Shown here: piece after piece, positions 54,414 to 63,961 of the stretch
Numbering within the stretch: the first letter of the stretch is position 1
How the letters are laid out: the number at the start of each line of letters is the position of its first letter
Origin: Candidatus Neomarinimicrobiota bacterium
GTDB lineage: Bacteria > Fidelibacterota > Fidelibacteria > Fidelibacterales > Fidelibacteraceae
NCBI GenBank assembly: GCA_021157965.1
Contig: JAGGVO010000012.1
Location: 62,001 to 126,000 of the forward strand
DNA length: 64,000 bases
Direction of reading: 5' to 3'
The notes under the pieces: generated by a model
The model's database searches: none
What the model was told of the DNA's origin: nothing
What the model saw: the letters and a program-made list of their open reading frames with translations, nothing else
Made by a program: the position numbers and the translations under genes

Positions 54414-55922
54414 TTAGGGATTTTCCGGTCGCATGGCCGGAAAGAGAATGACATCCTTAATGGAGGTCTGGCCGGTCATGAGCATCACGAGCCTGTCCAG
54501 ACCGATGCCCACTCCTCCGGTCGGAGGCATCCCTGTTTCGACAGCCTGCAGAAAATCTTCATCCACCACTTGTGCTTCCAGATCACCCAATTCCCTGAGT
54601 TTTGCTTGACTTTCCAGCCGTTCCCGCTGATCCTCCGGATCATTCAGCTCTGAAAAGGCGTTGGCATATTCGTATCCGCCGATATAGAGTTCAAAACGCT
54701 CCACAAACCGTGTATTCCCGTCACGCCTGGTTTTGGCCAAAGGTGAAATGGCTTTGGGATAATCAATCACAAAAGTGGGATTTATCAGCCGCGGTTCCAC
54801 AAATTCACTGAATAATTCATCGATCAACTGCCCGTAATTCCAGGCCGGATCAAAGTCCACATCCCGTTCCTTACAGAGTACTTTCAGTTCGGGAACATCA
54901 TAGTCACGAATATCCTGCCCGAGGGATTCTTCAAAGAGATCAAACATGGCTTTCCGGGCAAAGGGACGGCTGAAATCCAGAGTTTCATCACCATACTTTA
55001 GAGTCAATCTGCCGGATTTCTCTGCAATGGTCCGGATGTAATCCTCCACCAGATCCATCATATATTCATAGTCCACATACGCTTCATAAAATTCTATCGC
55101 CGTAAATTCCGGGTTATGGGTCCGGTCCATCCCCTCATTCCGGAAATTTTTAGCAATTTCATAGACCTTTTCAAAGCCACCGATAATTAAGCGTTTCAAA
55201 TAGAGTTCGTCAGCAATTCTCAGGTAAAAATCCGTATCCAGTGCATTGTGGTGTGTTATAAAGGGGCGGGCGCTTGCTCCCCCGTAGATGGGCTGAAGAA
55301 CCGGCGTTTCTACTTCCAGATAGCCCCGTGCGTCAAAAAACTCCCGGGTCCAACGCATGATATTTGCCCTCTGGATAAAAACCTCCCGGACCGCCGGATT
55401 GACAATCAGATCCAGATAGCGTTTCCGGTACCGGAGTTCCTTGTCACTGAAGGCATCGTGAAGCACACCGTCTTTTTCCTTCACAATGGGCAGGGGACGG
55501 ATATTTTTACTTAAAAGCGTCAGGTTGTCCCCTTTAACCGTTACCTCTCCGGTCCGGGTTTTCATTACCACACCTTTCACACCGATAAAATCACCGATAT
55601 CCAGCATTTTAAATACGGTATAGGATTCATCGCCGATGTCCCGTTGGGAGAGATAGAGTTGAATTTTCCCTTTGGCATCCATAATATGGGCAAAGCTGGC
55701 TTTTCCCATGATCCGGACAGACATAATCCGGCCGGCAACCGAGACTTGTTGATTCTCAAGGGATTCAAACTGTTCAACAATATCAGCTGATTTATGGCTT
55801 ACGTCAAAGGCATAGGGATAGGGATTTACACCCATCTCCCGCAATTGACGGATTTTTTCTTTTCTCAGAGTTAAAATATCCTGGAGAGTGGAATGTTTTT
55901 TCTGATGCTCATTACTACTCAT
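54414..55922 (-). CDS. lysS: Lysyl-tRNA synthetase, class II
   Basis: Charges tRNA-Lys. The 502-residue protein has an N-terminal OB-fold anticodon domain (about 55-165, VAGRIMSVRIMGKASFAHI), and the class II catalytic core with motif 2 FRNEGMDRTHNPEFTAIEFYEAY and motif 3 GGVGIGLDRLVMLMTG near the C-terminus. It is downstream of prfB by 15 bases, the same gene order as in E. coli, and leads into the lol genes. Confidence 0.97.
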   Translation of the reverse strand: MSSNEHQKKHSTLQDILTLRKEKIRQLREMGVNPYPYAFDVSHKSADIVEQFESLENQQVSVAGRIMSVRIMGKASFAHIMDAKGKIQLYLSQRDIGDESYTVFKMLDIGDFIGVKGVVMKTRTGEVTVKGDNLTLLSKNIRPLPIVKEKDGVLHDAFSDKELRYRKRYLDLIVNPAVREVFIQRANIMRWTREFFDARGYLEVETPVLQPIYGGASARPFITHHNALDTDFYLRIADELYLKRLIIGGFEKVYEIAKNFRNEGMDRTHNPEFTAIEFYEAYVDYEYMMDLVEDYIRTIAEKSGRLTLKYGDETLDFSRPFARKAMFDLFEESLGQDIRDYDVPELKVLCKERDVDFDPAWNYGQLIDELFSEFVEPRLINPTFVIDYPKAISPLAKTRRDGNTRFVERFELYIGGYEYANAFSELNDPEDQRERLESQAKLRELGDLEAQVVDEDFLQAVETGMPPTGGVGIGLDRLVMLMTGQTSIKDVILFPAMRPENP

Positions 55923-55937
55923 TTAAATTGCTCCTGT

Positions 55938-57047
55938 CTAATCATCCCGTTGACTGTGAGAATAGGCCAGCCAGGCATTGACAAACCCGTCCAGATCCCC
56001 GTCCATCACTGCCTGAATGTTCCCGGTTTCGTATTTGGTCCGGTTGTCTTTAACCAGGGTATAAGGCTGAAAAACATACGATCGAATCTGGCTGCCCCAG
56101 CCGATTTCCATTTTATCTTTTTCCAGATCGGCTTTTTTACTTTTCTCTTCCTCCTTTTTCAGTTGATACAGGCGGGATTTGAGGATTTTCATGGCCATTT
56201 CTTTGTTTTTATGCTGGGACCGTTCATTCTGGCAGGTTGAAACAATACCCGTGGGGATATGGGTAATCCGGATGGCCGAATCGGTTTTGTTCACATGCTG
56301 TCCGCCCGCACCGCTGGCGCGATAGGTGTCGATACGTAAATCTTTGGGATTGATGTCAACATCTATTTCGTCGTCCACTTCGGGGTAGACAAACACAGAA
56401 GCAAAACTTGTATGCCGCCGGGCATTGGAATCGAAGGGAGAAATACGGACCAATCTGTGCACTCCGGTTTCAGCAGAAAGATATCCATAGGCATAGGGAC
56501 CCTTGACTTCTATTACCGCCTCTTTGATTCCGGCTTCGTCACCGGGCTGATAATTAAGAACCGTATATTCAAATCCCCGTTTTTCAAACCAGCGCGTATA
56601 CATGCGAAACAGCATATCCGCCCAATCCTGAGACTCGGTCCCTCCCGCCCCGGGATGAATTACAAAAATGGCATTCTTTTTATCGTGTTCGCCCGACAGG
56701 AGTTTTTCGGTTTCCAGCGAGGTAATTTCATCCTCCAGTTTATCCAGGATTGCAGGGAGCTCCTCTAAAAGGTCCGGATCCTCGTCTGCCATCATGAAAT
56801 GGAGATCCGCATCTTCCCGGAGTTCAAGGATGGTATTCCACCGTTTGATTTCGTATTCCAGGTCGGAAATTTCTTTGGTTATTTTTTGGGCTCTCAGGTT
56901 ATCCTGCCAAAAATCCGGATCCATCGTTTTATCCCTGAGCTCTTTGATCCGCTCATTTTTTCTTTCCAGGTCGATATATCCGGCAACTTCCCCGATTTTA
57001 TCCTTCAGTGTTTCAAAACGCTCTGAAAGCTGCTCCCGGGTTTGCAT
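55938..57047 (-). CDS. prfB: Peptide chain release factor 2, no programmed frameshift
   Basis: Releases peptides at UGA and UAA codons. The 369-residue protein is complete in one frame, with stop-codon motif SPF (RISPFDSNARRHTSF) and catalytic GGQ in RASGAGGQHVNKTDS. Many bacteria have an in-frame UGA near codon 26 that needs +1 frameshifting; at the matching place (AGYIDLERKNERI) this gene has only sense codons, so it is not autoregulated in that way. The AGGAGG lies 14 bases before the ATG, with an A8 run in between, longer than usual. A hairpin lies just upstream. Confidence 0.96.
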   Translation of the reverse strand: MQTREQLSERFETLKDKIGEVAGYIDLERKNERIKELRDKTMDPDFWQDNLRAQKITKEISDLEYEIKRWNTILELREDADLHFMMADEDPDLLEELPAILDKLEDEITSLETEKLLSGEHDKKNAIFVIHPGAGGTESQDWADMLFRMYTRWFEKRGFEYTVLNYQPGDEAGIKEAVIEVKGPYAYGYLSAETGVHRLVRISPFDSNARRHTSFASVFVYPEVDDEIDVDINPKDLRIDTYRASGAGGQHVNKTDSAIRITHIPTGIVSTCQNERSQHKNKEMAMKILKSRLYQLKKEEEKSKKADLEKDKMEIGWGSQIRSYVFQPYTLVKDNRTKYETGNIQAVMDGDLDGFVNAWLAYSHSQRDD

Positions 57048-57075
57048 AATCTTTTTTTTATCCTCCTATATAAGA

Positions 57076-57096
57076 ATGCTCAGGCAAGCTGAGCAT
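57076..57096 (-). promoter_or_regulatory. Perfect hairpin in the prfB leader
   Basis: ATGCTCAG and CTGAGCAT form an uninterrupted 8-base stem with a 5-base loop, 8 bases before the AGGAGG of prfB on the minus strand. No T-run follows on that strand. It may end the ackA-region transcript with a factor, act on prfB translation, or simply stabilise the mRNA. The rest of the 57048-57157 gap shows nothing else. Confidence 0.45.
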
Positions 57097-57157
57097 CACA
57101 CAGACAACAATACCTTGTAATATTTCCGACTCAGCGTGGAAATTTAAGGAAAAGTGA

Positions 57158-58372
57158 TCATTCTGTAAAGCGTTTCGATACGATAGCTTCCGTATCCAGG
57201 GCTATGACCAGTTCTTCGTTTGTGGGTATCACAGTCACTTTCACGGGTGCATCGGGAGAATTGATTTCACCCTGCTTTCCCCGGATCATGGATTCATTCA
57301 GGGATTCATCCAGGCGAATACCCATGAATTCAAGTCCTTCCAGGGCTCCTTTCCGGGTAAGGGGACCGTTTTCACCGATACCTCCGGTAAAAATGATGCC
57401 GTCCACACCTCCCATGGCTCCGGCATAAGCAGCAATATACTTTTTTAGTCGGTAATTGTAAACATTCATCGCCAGGATTGCCCGTTCATCGCCTTTTTTC
57501 ATAGCTTCTTCAATGTCGCGCATATCGCTTGACAAGCCGGAAATCCCCAGCATGCCGCCGTGCTTATTCAGCAGATTATTGAGATCACTGACATCCAGAT
57601 CCTCTTTCGCGGCAATTTGCAGGATGACCCCCGGATCCACGTCACCGGAGCGGGTCCCCATTACAAGCCCTTCAAGGGGAGTAAAGCCCATGGATGTATC
57701 AATGGATTTACCGTATTGAACAGCCGCTACCGAGGCGCCGTTTCCCAGGTGACAGGAAATAAGCTTCAGGGATGAGATATCTTTATTGTACATCCGGGCA
57801 AATTCCTGGGATACGTAACGATGTGATGTCCCGTGAAAACCGTAACGGCGGATACCGTACCGCTTATAAAGTTCATAAGGGATCCCGTAAATATAGGCAT
57901 AATCGGGCATCGTTGAATGAAAAGCCGTATCGAATACACCCACCATGGGCGTGTTCCCCAGGTGAGCCCTGGCTGCCAGGACACCCTTGATATTGGGGGG
58001 ATTGTGAAGGGGGGCAAGATCGATGCACTCATTCAGAACATCCATCACCTCATCGGTGATAAGTATGCTGGCCTTGAAATGCTCACCACCGTGGACCAGC
58101 CGGTGTCCGACAGCATCAATTTCATCCAGGGATTTAATCACTCCGTGTTTTTCGCTGGTCAGAGCCGCCAGAATATATTCCAGCGCCTGAGAGTGTTCGA
58201 AAATCTCCCCGAAGAGATTAATTTTATGACCATCTTCGCGGCTTTGTTTTAATGAGCTGTTGCTCAGTCCGATCCGATCCACCAGTCCTTTGGCGAGAGA
58301 TATACCAGCCTTTGTATCAATGAGCTGGTATTTAATGGAAGAACTTCCGGAGTTAATAACAAGTACTTTCAT
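57158..58372 (-). CDS. ackA: Acetate kinase
   Basis: Makes ATP from acetyl phosphate (or other short acyl phosphates) and ADP. The 404-residue protein starts MKVLVINSGSSSIKYQLID (phosphate-1 loop) and has HRLVHGGEHF, FHGTSHRYVSQEFA, the SCHLGNGASVAA loop and IIFTGGIGENGP, all standard AckA motifs. No pta lies next to it; the phosphotransacetylase must be elsewhere, or Ptb may help. It starts 14 bases after the 3-hydroxyacyl-CoA dehydrogenase. Confidence 0.96.
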   Translation of the reverse strand: MKVLVINSGSSSIKYQLIDTKAGISLAKGLVDRIGLSNSSLKQSREDGHKINLFGEIFEHSQALEYILAALTSEKHGVIKSLDEIDAVGHRLVHGGEHFKASILITDEVMDVLNECIDLAPLHNPPNIKGVLAARAHLGNTPMVGVFDTAFHSTMPDYAYIYGIPYELYKRYGIRRYGFHGTSHRYVSQEFARMYNKDISSLKLISCHLGNGASVAAVQYGKSIDTSMGFTPLEGLVMGTRSGDVDPGVILQIAAKEDLDVSDLNNLLNKHGGMLGISGLSSDMRDIEEAMKKGDERAILAMNVYNYRLKKYIAAYAGAMGGVDGIIFTGGIGENGPLTRKGALEGLEFMGIRLDESLNESMIRGKQGEINSPDAPVKVTVIPTNEELVIALDTEAIVSKRFTE

Positions 58373-58386
58373 AAGAACTCTGCCTT

Positions 58387-59343
58387 TCAGAGTTTATTTT
58401 CTTTTATAAGTTTACCTGATTCGTCATAGACATAAAATCCTTTACCGGTTTTAAGTCCGTAATGACCTGCCCGTACCAGTTTTTTCAGGATGGGACAAGG
58501 CCGGAATTTCAAATCCCCCAATTCATGAAACAGAACATCCATACAGAAAAGAACGGAATCGAGTCCCATGCTATCGGCCAGTTCCAGGGGACCTTTACGG
58601 AGTTTATACCCCAGTTTTATGGCGGTATCTACACCCGTTATAGTGGCAACCCCTTCCATCACCACATGCATGGCTTCATTGATCATGGGCATGATAACCC
58701 GGGTGGTCACAAAACCGGGATATTCATAGACTTCCACAGCCGTTTTACCCAGCTGTTCCACAAAATCGTGAATTTTCTTGTATGTTGTATCCGAAGTGTG
58801 GAGCCCGCGTACTACTTCAGTAAGAGGAATTTTAGGTACAGGATTGACAAAATGGAGTCCCACCACCTTATCGGGACGTTTCGTAGCGTTGGCAAGTTCG
58901 GTAATCGACAACGTGGATGTACTGGTCACGAAAATGACTTTGGGGGATACATTGGAATCCAGTTTCTGAAAGATTTCCTGTTTCAGCTTGAGGTTTTCCG
59001 GAACGGCCTCAATGACGAGATCAACGGAAGACACCGCATCAAAATCACCGGTGAACTGTGTTCGGGACGTAATCGCTTTCTTTTCGCCTTCCGTCATACG
59101 CCAGCGGTTGATTTCGTCCCGCATTTCGGCAAACATCAATTCCCGGGCTTTATGAGCTTCCTCCTCATTTTTTTCCACGGCAAGCACACTAATGCCCTTG
59201 GAGGCAATGGCCCAGGTGAGTCCCCGACCGATAACGCCCTGACCGATAATTGCCACGGAATTAATCGAGTTTTTGTCTGATGAAGACATCTGATCCAGCT
59301 TATCCTGACTAATCAGTTCATCCAATTTCCCATTATTTGTCAC
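58387..59343 (-). CDS. 3-hydroxyacyl-CoA dehydrogenase (3-hydroxybutyryl-CoA type)
   Basis: A 318-residue NAD(P)-dependent enzyme oxidising 3-hydroxyacyl-CoA or reducing acetoacetyl-CoA. The N-terminal Rossmann loop is [18 protein letters not shown] near residues 30-46, the domain boundary has [24 protein letters not shown], and the C-terminal domain ends [20 protein letters not shown]. The start is GTG 59343 with AAGGAGG just upstream, giving a short extra N-terminus of about 25 residues before the Rossmann loop. Next to ackA, and with Ptb/Buk at the other end of the window, it suits a C4 acyl-CoA pathway; Hbd in butyrate metabolism is the best guess. Confidence 0.9.
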   Translation of the reverse strand: MTNNGKLDELISQDKLDQMSSSDKNSINSVAIIGQGVIGRGLTWAIASKGISVLAVEKNEEEAHKARELMFAEMRDEINRWRMTEGEKKAITSRTQFTGDFDAVSSVDLVIEAVPENLKLKQEIFQKLDSNVSPKVIFVTSTSTLSITELANATKRPDKVVGLHFVNPVPKIPLTEVVRGLHTSDTTYKKIHDFVEQLGKTAVEVYEYPGFVTTRVIMPMINEAMHVVMEGVATITGVDTAIKLGYKLRKGPLELADSMGLDSVLFCMDVLFHELGDLKFRPCPILKKLVRAGHYGLKTGKGFYVYDESGKLIKENKL

Positions 59344-59442
59344 AATTCCTCCTTGTCCGGCAGATTATTTTAACGACGAAGCAATCGATGAAAACAAAGA
59401 GTGGTTCTGCCTTTATCACTGTCCACAAGTATCATTAACATA

Positions 59443-60030
59443 TCATTCAGCCGTCGTGATTTCACGCCAGTGAATATAAAAATGAGAAACGGGAAAACCA
59501 ACGACATTGAAATAGGATCCATCGATCCGGGAAACAAGGGGGATGGAAATATTCTGAATGCCATAGGCGCCTGCCTTGTCAAAGGGTTTGTTTACATCGA
59601 CATAGCGTATTATTTCATCCTCTGTCAGGTCCCGGAAGGTGACATCCGTCTTTTCATATCCGGTATATTCCCTCTTTTTCAGGGGATAAAAAATGGATAA
59701 ACCTGTTATGACGGTATGGGTCTTTCCGCTGAGAGTTTTCAGCATGCGGATGGCTTCGTCCCGGTTGGCAGGTTTTCCCAACAGAAGTCCTTTGTATGTG
59801 ACAACGGTATCGGCTGAGACGATCACTTCCTTAGGAAACCGGAGTGATACATCCTTTCCCTTGGCATAGGCAGCCGCCATGGCAAAACGGACCGGATTTT
59901 TTTCTTCCAGTATTTCCTCCCGGAAACCGGATGGAAAAACCCGGACGGAAAAACCCATCTCTTTTAAAATATCTTTTCGCCGGGGGGATGCGGACGCAAG
60001 GACAATGGCAGGCAATTTTGAAACACTCAT
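59443..60030 (-). CDS. maf: Maf-like nucleotide pyrophosphatase
   Basis: House-cleaning enzyme that hydrolyses non-canonical nucleoside triphosphates such as dTTP/UTP analogues; Maf overexpression can delay septation in some bacteria. 195 residues. Family motifs: IVLASASPRRKDIL at residues 9-22, VSADTVVTYKGLLLGKPANRDEA near 70 and YGIQNISIPLVSRIDGSYFNVVGFPV near the C-terminus. It overlaps the PorU-like gene by four bases. The following 59344-59442 gap shows nothing of note. Confidence 0.95.
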   Translation of the reverse strand: MSVSKLPAIVLASASPRRKDILKEMGFSVRVFPSGFREEILEEKNPVRFAMAAAYAKGKDVSLRFPKEVIVSADTVVTYKGLLLGKPANRDEAIRMLKTLSGKTHTVITGLSIFYPLKKREYTGYEKTDVTFRDLTEDEIIRYVDVNKPFDKAGAYGIQNISIPLVSRIDGSYFNVVGFPVSHFYIHWREITTAE

Positions 60031-63000
60031 GGTAAAATCACCAGTTTTCCCCGGCAGGAAGACTCTCCGGCATCATGTTTCAGGGACAGTGTATACATAT
60101 AAATACCGGCAGCCGGCCACTCACCATAGCGATCCCGGCCATCCCAAGGAATCCGGTTAAACCCTTTCTCAACAAATCCTCCATGAAGAGATTGCAGCAG
60201 CGAACCGGACAGGGTGTAAATTTTTATCTCTGCCTCCCCGGCCTGCATATTGTGAAAGGTGAACTGGGTGGATTCCCTGAAAGGATTGGGAAAATTCATG
60301 ACATCGGTGAGAATACTCTCACCGCTTGAAACAACCAGCAAATAAAATGTTTCACCGGAAAAATTATTAAAATTGTCAAAAGCTGAGATTTCGAGGGTCT
60401 GTTCACCTTCACTGAACCAGTCCCTTACCGGCAGGATAATGCTTCCCTCCTGCCAGGAATCTTTATCATAGATAAACTTTTGAGTCAGATTGGTTTCCGT
60501 TCCCTGCATCCGCATTAATATGGCATGTCCCGTCGCATCGGTAATATTGATACCGGAAGGATCTTTGATACGAATGATCAGATTCGCCGTATCGCTGACG
60601 AGGATTAAGGATGAAGCGAAACTTTCTCCCCGGGTCAGAAGAGTAATTTCCGGTCCGGCAAAGTCTGATGATACCGTATCGGAACAGCCGGCCAGAATCA
60701 GGCTATCGATAAAAGCGGCGCCTTCGATACGATAATCCGGAGATGCATAGCGCAGGCGGATTTTTCCGTTATTTCCCTCATACCGGATATCCTTGGGAAT
60801 CATGAAACGCGCATTGAACTCCCCGTCTTCAATGCTAATGGCACCGGTGAAAAGCCGGAAACCGGGAAGTGTGTAATACAAGGTTCCGGTCCGGTAAGTC
60901 CCCCCGGATAAATACCGGTAATCCCGGGCAATCTGTTTATCCGAATCCACAAGTTCTATCCAGCCGGTTAACCCTTCATCAGTAATTTTCTCCTGCTGCA
61001 GGTCAAGGACAGATCCTTTCACGCTGACCAGGCTCAGTGCTTTCAATGTATCCTGGTTTTCCACGTGGATTTCCCCACCCATTTGGGGAATAGCCAGCAT
61101 AAGGGCCGGATCTCCGAAATACTGGAATTTGGACACATTCAAATTACTCCAGGCCTGAATTTTACCCTGAAGATATGCATTTCCCACAGTGACACAGCGG
61201 GTACTGTTTTGGGCATCCGGAAAGAGAGCGTTGTACATTTTCCGGGTGAAATCCACATTATCCAGGTTTATTACACCGCGGGTGCTGGCGATTGCACCGA
61301 TTGCTCCGTTATCTGTGAGGTTAACCATCTCTTCGGCCATACTCTGGATTCCAATGTAATCCGAACGGCCCCAGTCGCAAGTAGCTGCCACAATAAAGGG
61401 ATACATGCCGTTTGTCCGTACCTGGTTCAGATCCCGGTCCTTCGTAAAAACATATTCCTGGGCCCAGACAAAGGGGGAACCATGCCCGATGTAATTCATG
61501 AGGACCGTTCCTTGTTGAAAAGCTTCCAGGATGGCTTCCCGGGCGCCTACCCGTCCCATAGACCCAATCGTGGGATCATAAAGTTCGGGGAATTCAGTCA
61601 GATAGATTTTGTGAAATTTCATGGCTTTCGGCAAAACAGGCAAAATCTTATACTCTGTATCTTTGATAAATTCCGGTTCGTTTGGCCAGGGATTGGTCGG
61701 ATCATCAGCCACAAGGGTTGCCCGCATCTGCCATTCACCCGGCGTTTTCCGGGTTTCATAGTCTATGATTTTTTGGACGTAGTTTTGAGCCTCCTCCGGG
61801 GAATTCACCGGAATTCTACCGACAGCCATATCAGGACTTTCATCGGATACGCTGCTGAGGTAGACAAAGGGATCATCCGTATTCCGGGTATGAATGATTG
61901 ATCCGGCGGATATGGCATATTGGGGAACGAATATTTTGGATTTGCCCGAAATATTCCTGTAATCATAATCCCCATCCCCCAAAAGAACCAGATAAAAGGG
62001 AGAAGGCTGAGGTGCTCTTTGAGTCATATCATAAAGCAGGTTCCGGATGGCATGGGGATCCTGATTCCCACCACTGTATCCGGCATAAATTTCATCCATG
62101 GTGTAAATACTTACAGAAAGGGGATACGTGGGATGGTTTTCCCGGTATTCTTTCAGTCGCTCCGCTGCCGGTAAAAAATCTTTGTGTGTAACAATCACCA
62201 TATCCGTTTGTTCAAAAGATTCCGGAAGCAAAGGACTTATATCAGAAACACTCATAAAAAGGGGTTCTTTAAAGTGCGATTCGGAAAGCAGCAGATAATC
62301 GGCTTCCAGAGAGGTCCGTTCATGGGCTACTGTGAAAGAGGATTGATTTTTTATCTGATACCGGGGATTCAGGGGATCGGACACATCGAACACATACACC
62401 AGGTTTCCGGAGAACCCGGAAACGGAAAATTTCAATGGAGTATTGGCAACCGGATGCCAGATACGTAAAAAATCATCAGTGGCATCCAGCTTCATGGGAT
62501 ATATGATTTCTACAAAATCAAGAAATGCTTTGGTATTATCACCGTTGCCGGTGTACTCAATCAGCAGGGTATTGTTTTCCTGAAGTATGCCTGAATTTAT
62601 CTGAAAAACCTTGGATGCATCATTATAATCGTAAGCCGTAATAACACCCCATATCACTTCATTGTTCAAAGTGAATTCAAAATCATGACGGTGTGTCGAA
62701 AAGCCTGTTTTTGATGCACCGGCGACGCCAATACGGATATAAGCATTTTCGCAGTATTCAGGAGCCGGATTGAACAGGGCGAGCTGTATTGTTCTCAGGG
62801 CGCCCGGACCGCTGAAGGATTCGCCATACCAGTCCGTTCCTCCCTGAATCAGATTGACTTCATCCTTTTCATAATGCATCCGTCCCCAGGCATAGGAAAC
62901 ATTGACGGCGTTCGAGCCGGTGTTTTCCTGAATCGGGGACATTCTTTCAGAATTTGGATCCGGTATATCGGCAATAAACAGCCAGTAATGATTCACCGTT

Positions 63001-63926
63001 TCATAAGGATTTGTTTCAAATGCAGCATACTGGGGACCGTCTTCAGACAGGGAATACCACCCGGAAACACTTTCCCCGAAAAAGAGAATTTTATCCTGTC
63101 GTTGCATGGGCTCTTCCGTATTTCCTGTGATGAGTAGAGGAATTTCACGGATATATGGGCTTTCAGGCAGGACAAGGGTATATGGACGGCCACGCGTGGC
63201 GCTGACATACATGTGAATTCTGTTTTTATCCAGTCCGGAGAGAACCAGGCCGTTTTCTTCCAGGTATTGACCGCTGATTTCATAAATCCCTGTTTCCCGG
63301 ACTCCCAGCTGGTACCATGTTCCATTTTCTGCAAATCCCATTACTTTTTGAAGTTGTTGAGATACTTCAGGAAGTGTTATACGGACATCTTCCGGATTAA
63401 TAACCACATTCCGGAAAAAAGCCTCTTCCTCCGGTGCCGGCGGACGGGTCTCCTTTTTTTCCGGAACCGGCTTCATGTCAAGAATCAGCCGGGCATCGGT
63501 AATAAATTCACCGGGACGGGCAAAAGGATCCACAATCAGGTCTGTCAGGGGAACGGTTCTGAAGATTCTCACCGGGGAAAAACGAACAAATTCACCGGGG
63601 GAATTTTGCCGGTTTTTTTCAAAAGGCACGGATTCCAAAACCTGAAAACTCACATCCGGCTTGCCTGTCCGTGTCAAGGCCAGGGGCAATCGAAGCACAC
63701 GGGTCAGGCGGACAGAGTCATCCCGGGTTGCATTGGACTGGGAAAAAGTGAGCCGGTGTCTTTCCCGCCCTTCTATCCAAAGAGTCTCGTAATCAGGATT
63801 GGAAAAACTCAAATGAAGAATCAGTTGATTTTCCCCGGCGGTTTCCCGGACAATTCCATCAGGCAGTCCGGCCAGGATGAAAGCGGGGATCAACAGCAAT
63901 AAGATGTATTTCAAGTGAATTTTCAT
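60027..63926 (-). CDS. porU: C25-family (gingipain/PorU-like) cysteine protease with type IX-like C-terminal domain
   Basis: A 1299-residue secreted protein. Signal peptide at residues 1-20 (YILLLLIPAFILAG), long beta-rich N-terminal region, then a peptidase C25 domain (about 570-905) with probable catalytic His 815 in NYIGHGSPF and Cys 850 in FIVAATCDWGRSD. The last 95 residues (NFPNPFRESTQFTF to the end, with IKIYTLSGSLLQSL and IPWDGRDRYGEWPAAGIYMY) form a FlgD-Ig/type IX sorting-like domain. PorU is the sortase that processes type IX substrates at the cell surface; size, C25 domain and cell-surface plan match. A secreted gingipain-type protease is the alternative. Confidence 0.8.
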   Translation of the reverse strand: MKIHLKYILLLLIPAFILAGLPDGIVRETAGENQLILHLSFSNPDYETLWIEGRERHRLTFSQSNATRDDSVRLTRVLRLPLALTRTGKPDVSFQVLESVPFEKNRQNSPGEFVRFSPVRIFRTVPLTDLIVDPFARPGEFITDARLILDMKPVPEKKETRPPAPEEEAFFRNVVINPEDVRITLPEVSQQLQKVMGFAENGTWYQLGVRETGIYEISGQYLEENGLVLSGLDKNRIHMYVSATRGRPYTLVLPESPYIREIPLLITGNTEEPMQRQDKILFFGESVSGWYSLSEDGPQYAAFETNPYETVNHYWLFIADIPDPNSERMSPIQENTGSNAVNVSYAWGRMHYEKDEVNLIQGGTDWYGESFSGPGALRTIQLALFNPAPEYCENAYIRIGVAGASKTGFSTHRHDFEFTLNNEVIWGVITAYDYNDASKVFQINSGILQENNTLLIEYTGNGDNTKAFLDFVEIIYPMKLDATDDFLRIWHPVANTPLKFSVSGFSGNLVYVFDVSDPLNPRYQIKNQSSFTVAHERTSLEADYLLLSESHFKEPLFMSVSDISPLLPESFEQTDMVIVTHKDFLPAAERLKEYRENHPTYPLSVSIYTMDEIYAGYSGGNQDPHAIRNLLYDMTQRAPQPSPFYLVLLGDGDYDYRNISGKSKIFVPQYAISAGSIIHTRNTDDPFVYLSSVSDESPDMAVGRIPVNSPEEAQNYVQKIIDYETRKTPGEWQMRATLVADDPTNPWPNEPEFIKDTEYKILPVLPKAMKFHKIYLTEFPELYDPTIGSMGRVGAREAILEAFQQGTVLMNYIGHGSPFVWAQEYVFTKDRDLNQVRTNGMYPFIVAATCDWGRSDYIGIQSMAEEMVNLTDNGAIGAIASTRGVINLDNVDFTRKMYNALFPDAQNSTRCVTVGNAYLQGKIQAWSNLNVSKFQYFGDPALMLAIPQMGGEIHVENQDTLKALSLVSVKGSVLDLQQEKITDEGLTGWIELVDSDKQIARDYRYLSGGTYRTGTLYYTLPGFRLFTGAISIEDGEFNARFMIPKDIRYEGNNGKIRLRYASPDYRIEGAAFIDSLILAGCSDTVSSDFAGPEITLLTRGESFASSLILVSDTANLIIRIKDPSGINITDATGHAILMRMQGTETNLTQKFIYDKDSWQEGSIILPVRDWFSEGEQTLEISAFDNFNNFSGETFYLLVVSSGESILTDVMNFPNPFRESTQFTFHNMQAGEAEIKIYTLSGSLLQSLHGGFVEKGFNRIPWDGRDRYGEWPAAGIYMYTLSLKHDAGESSCRGKLVILP

Positions 63927-63961
63927 TTTTCTCGGTGTTTTGGTATCATACTCCGGGGCGT

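Noticed and set aside
56960-57047. Programmed +1 frameshift in prfB
   Set aside because: The gene is open through the usual frameshift position, which has no UGA.
58462-59280. Plus-strand open frame of 272 codons opposite the 3-hydroxyacyl-CoA dehydrogenase
   Set aside because: Shadow of a clear gene; composition rich in His, Phe and Gly typical of antisense frames.
61065-61901. Plus-strand open frame of 278 codons opposite the PorU-like gene
   Set aside because: Antisense to the C25 domain with its catalytic motifs; no recognisable protein features.
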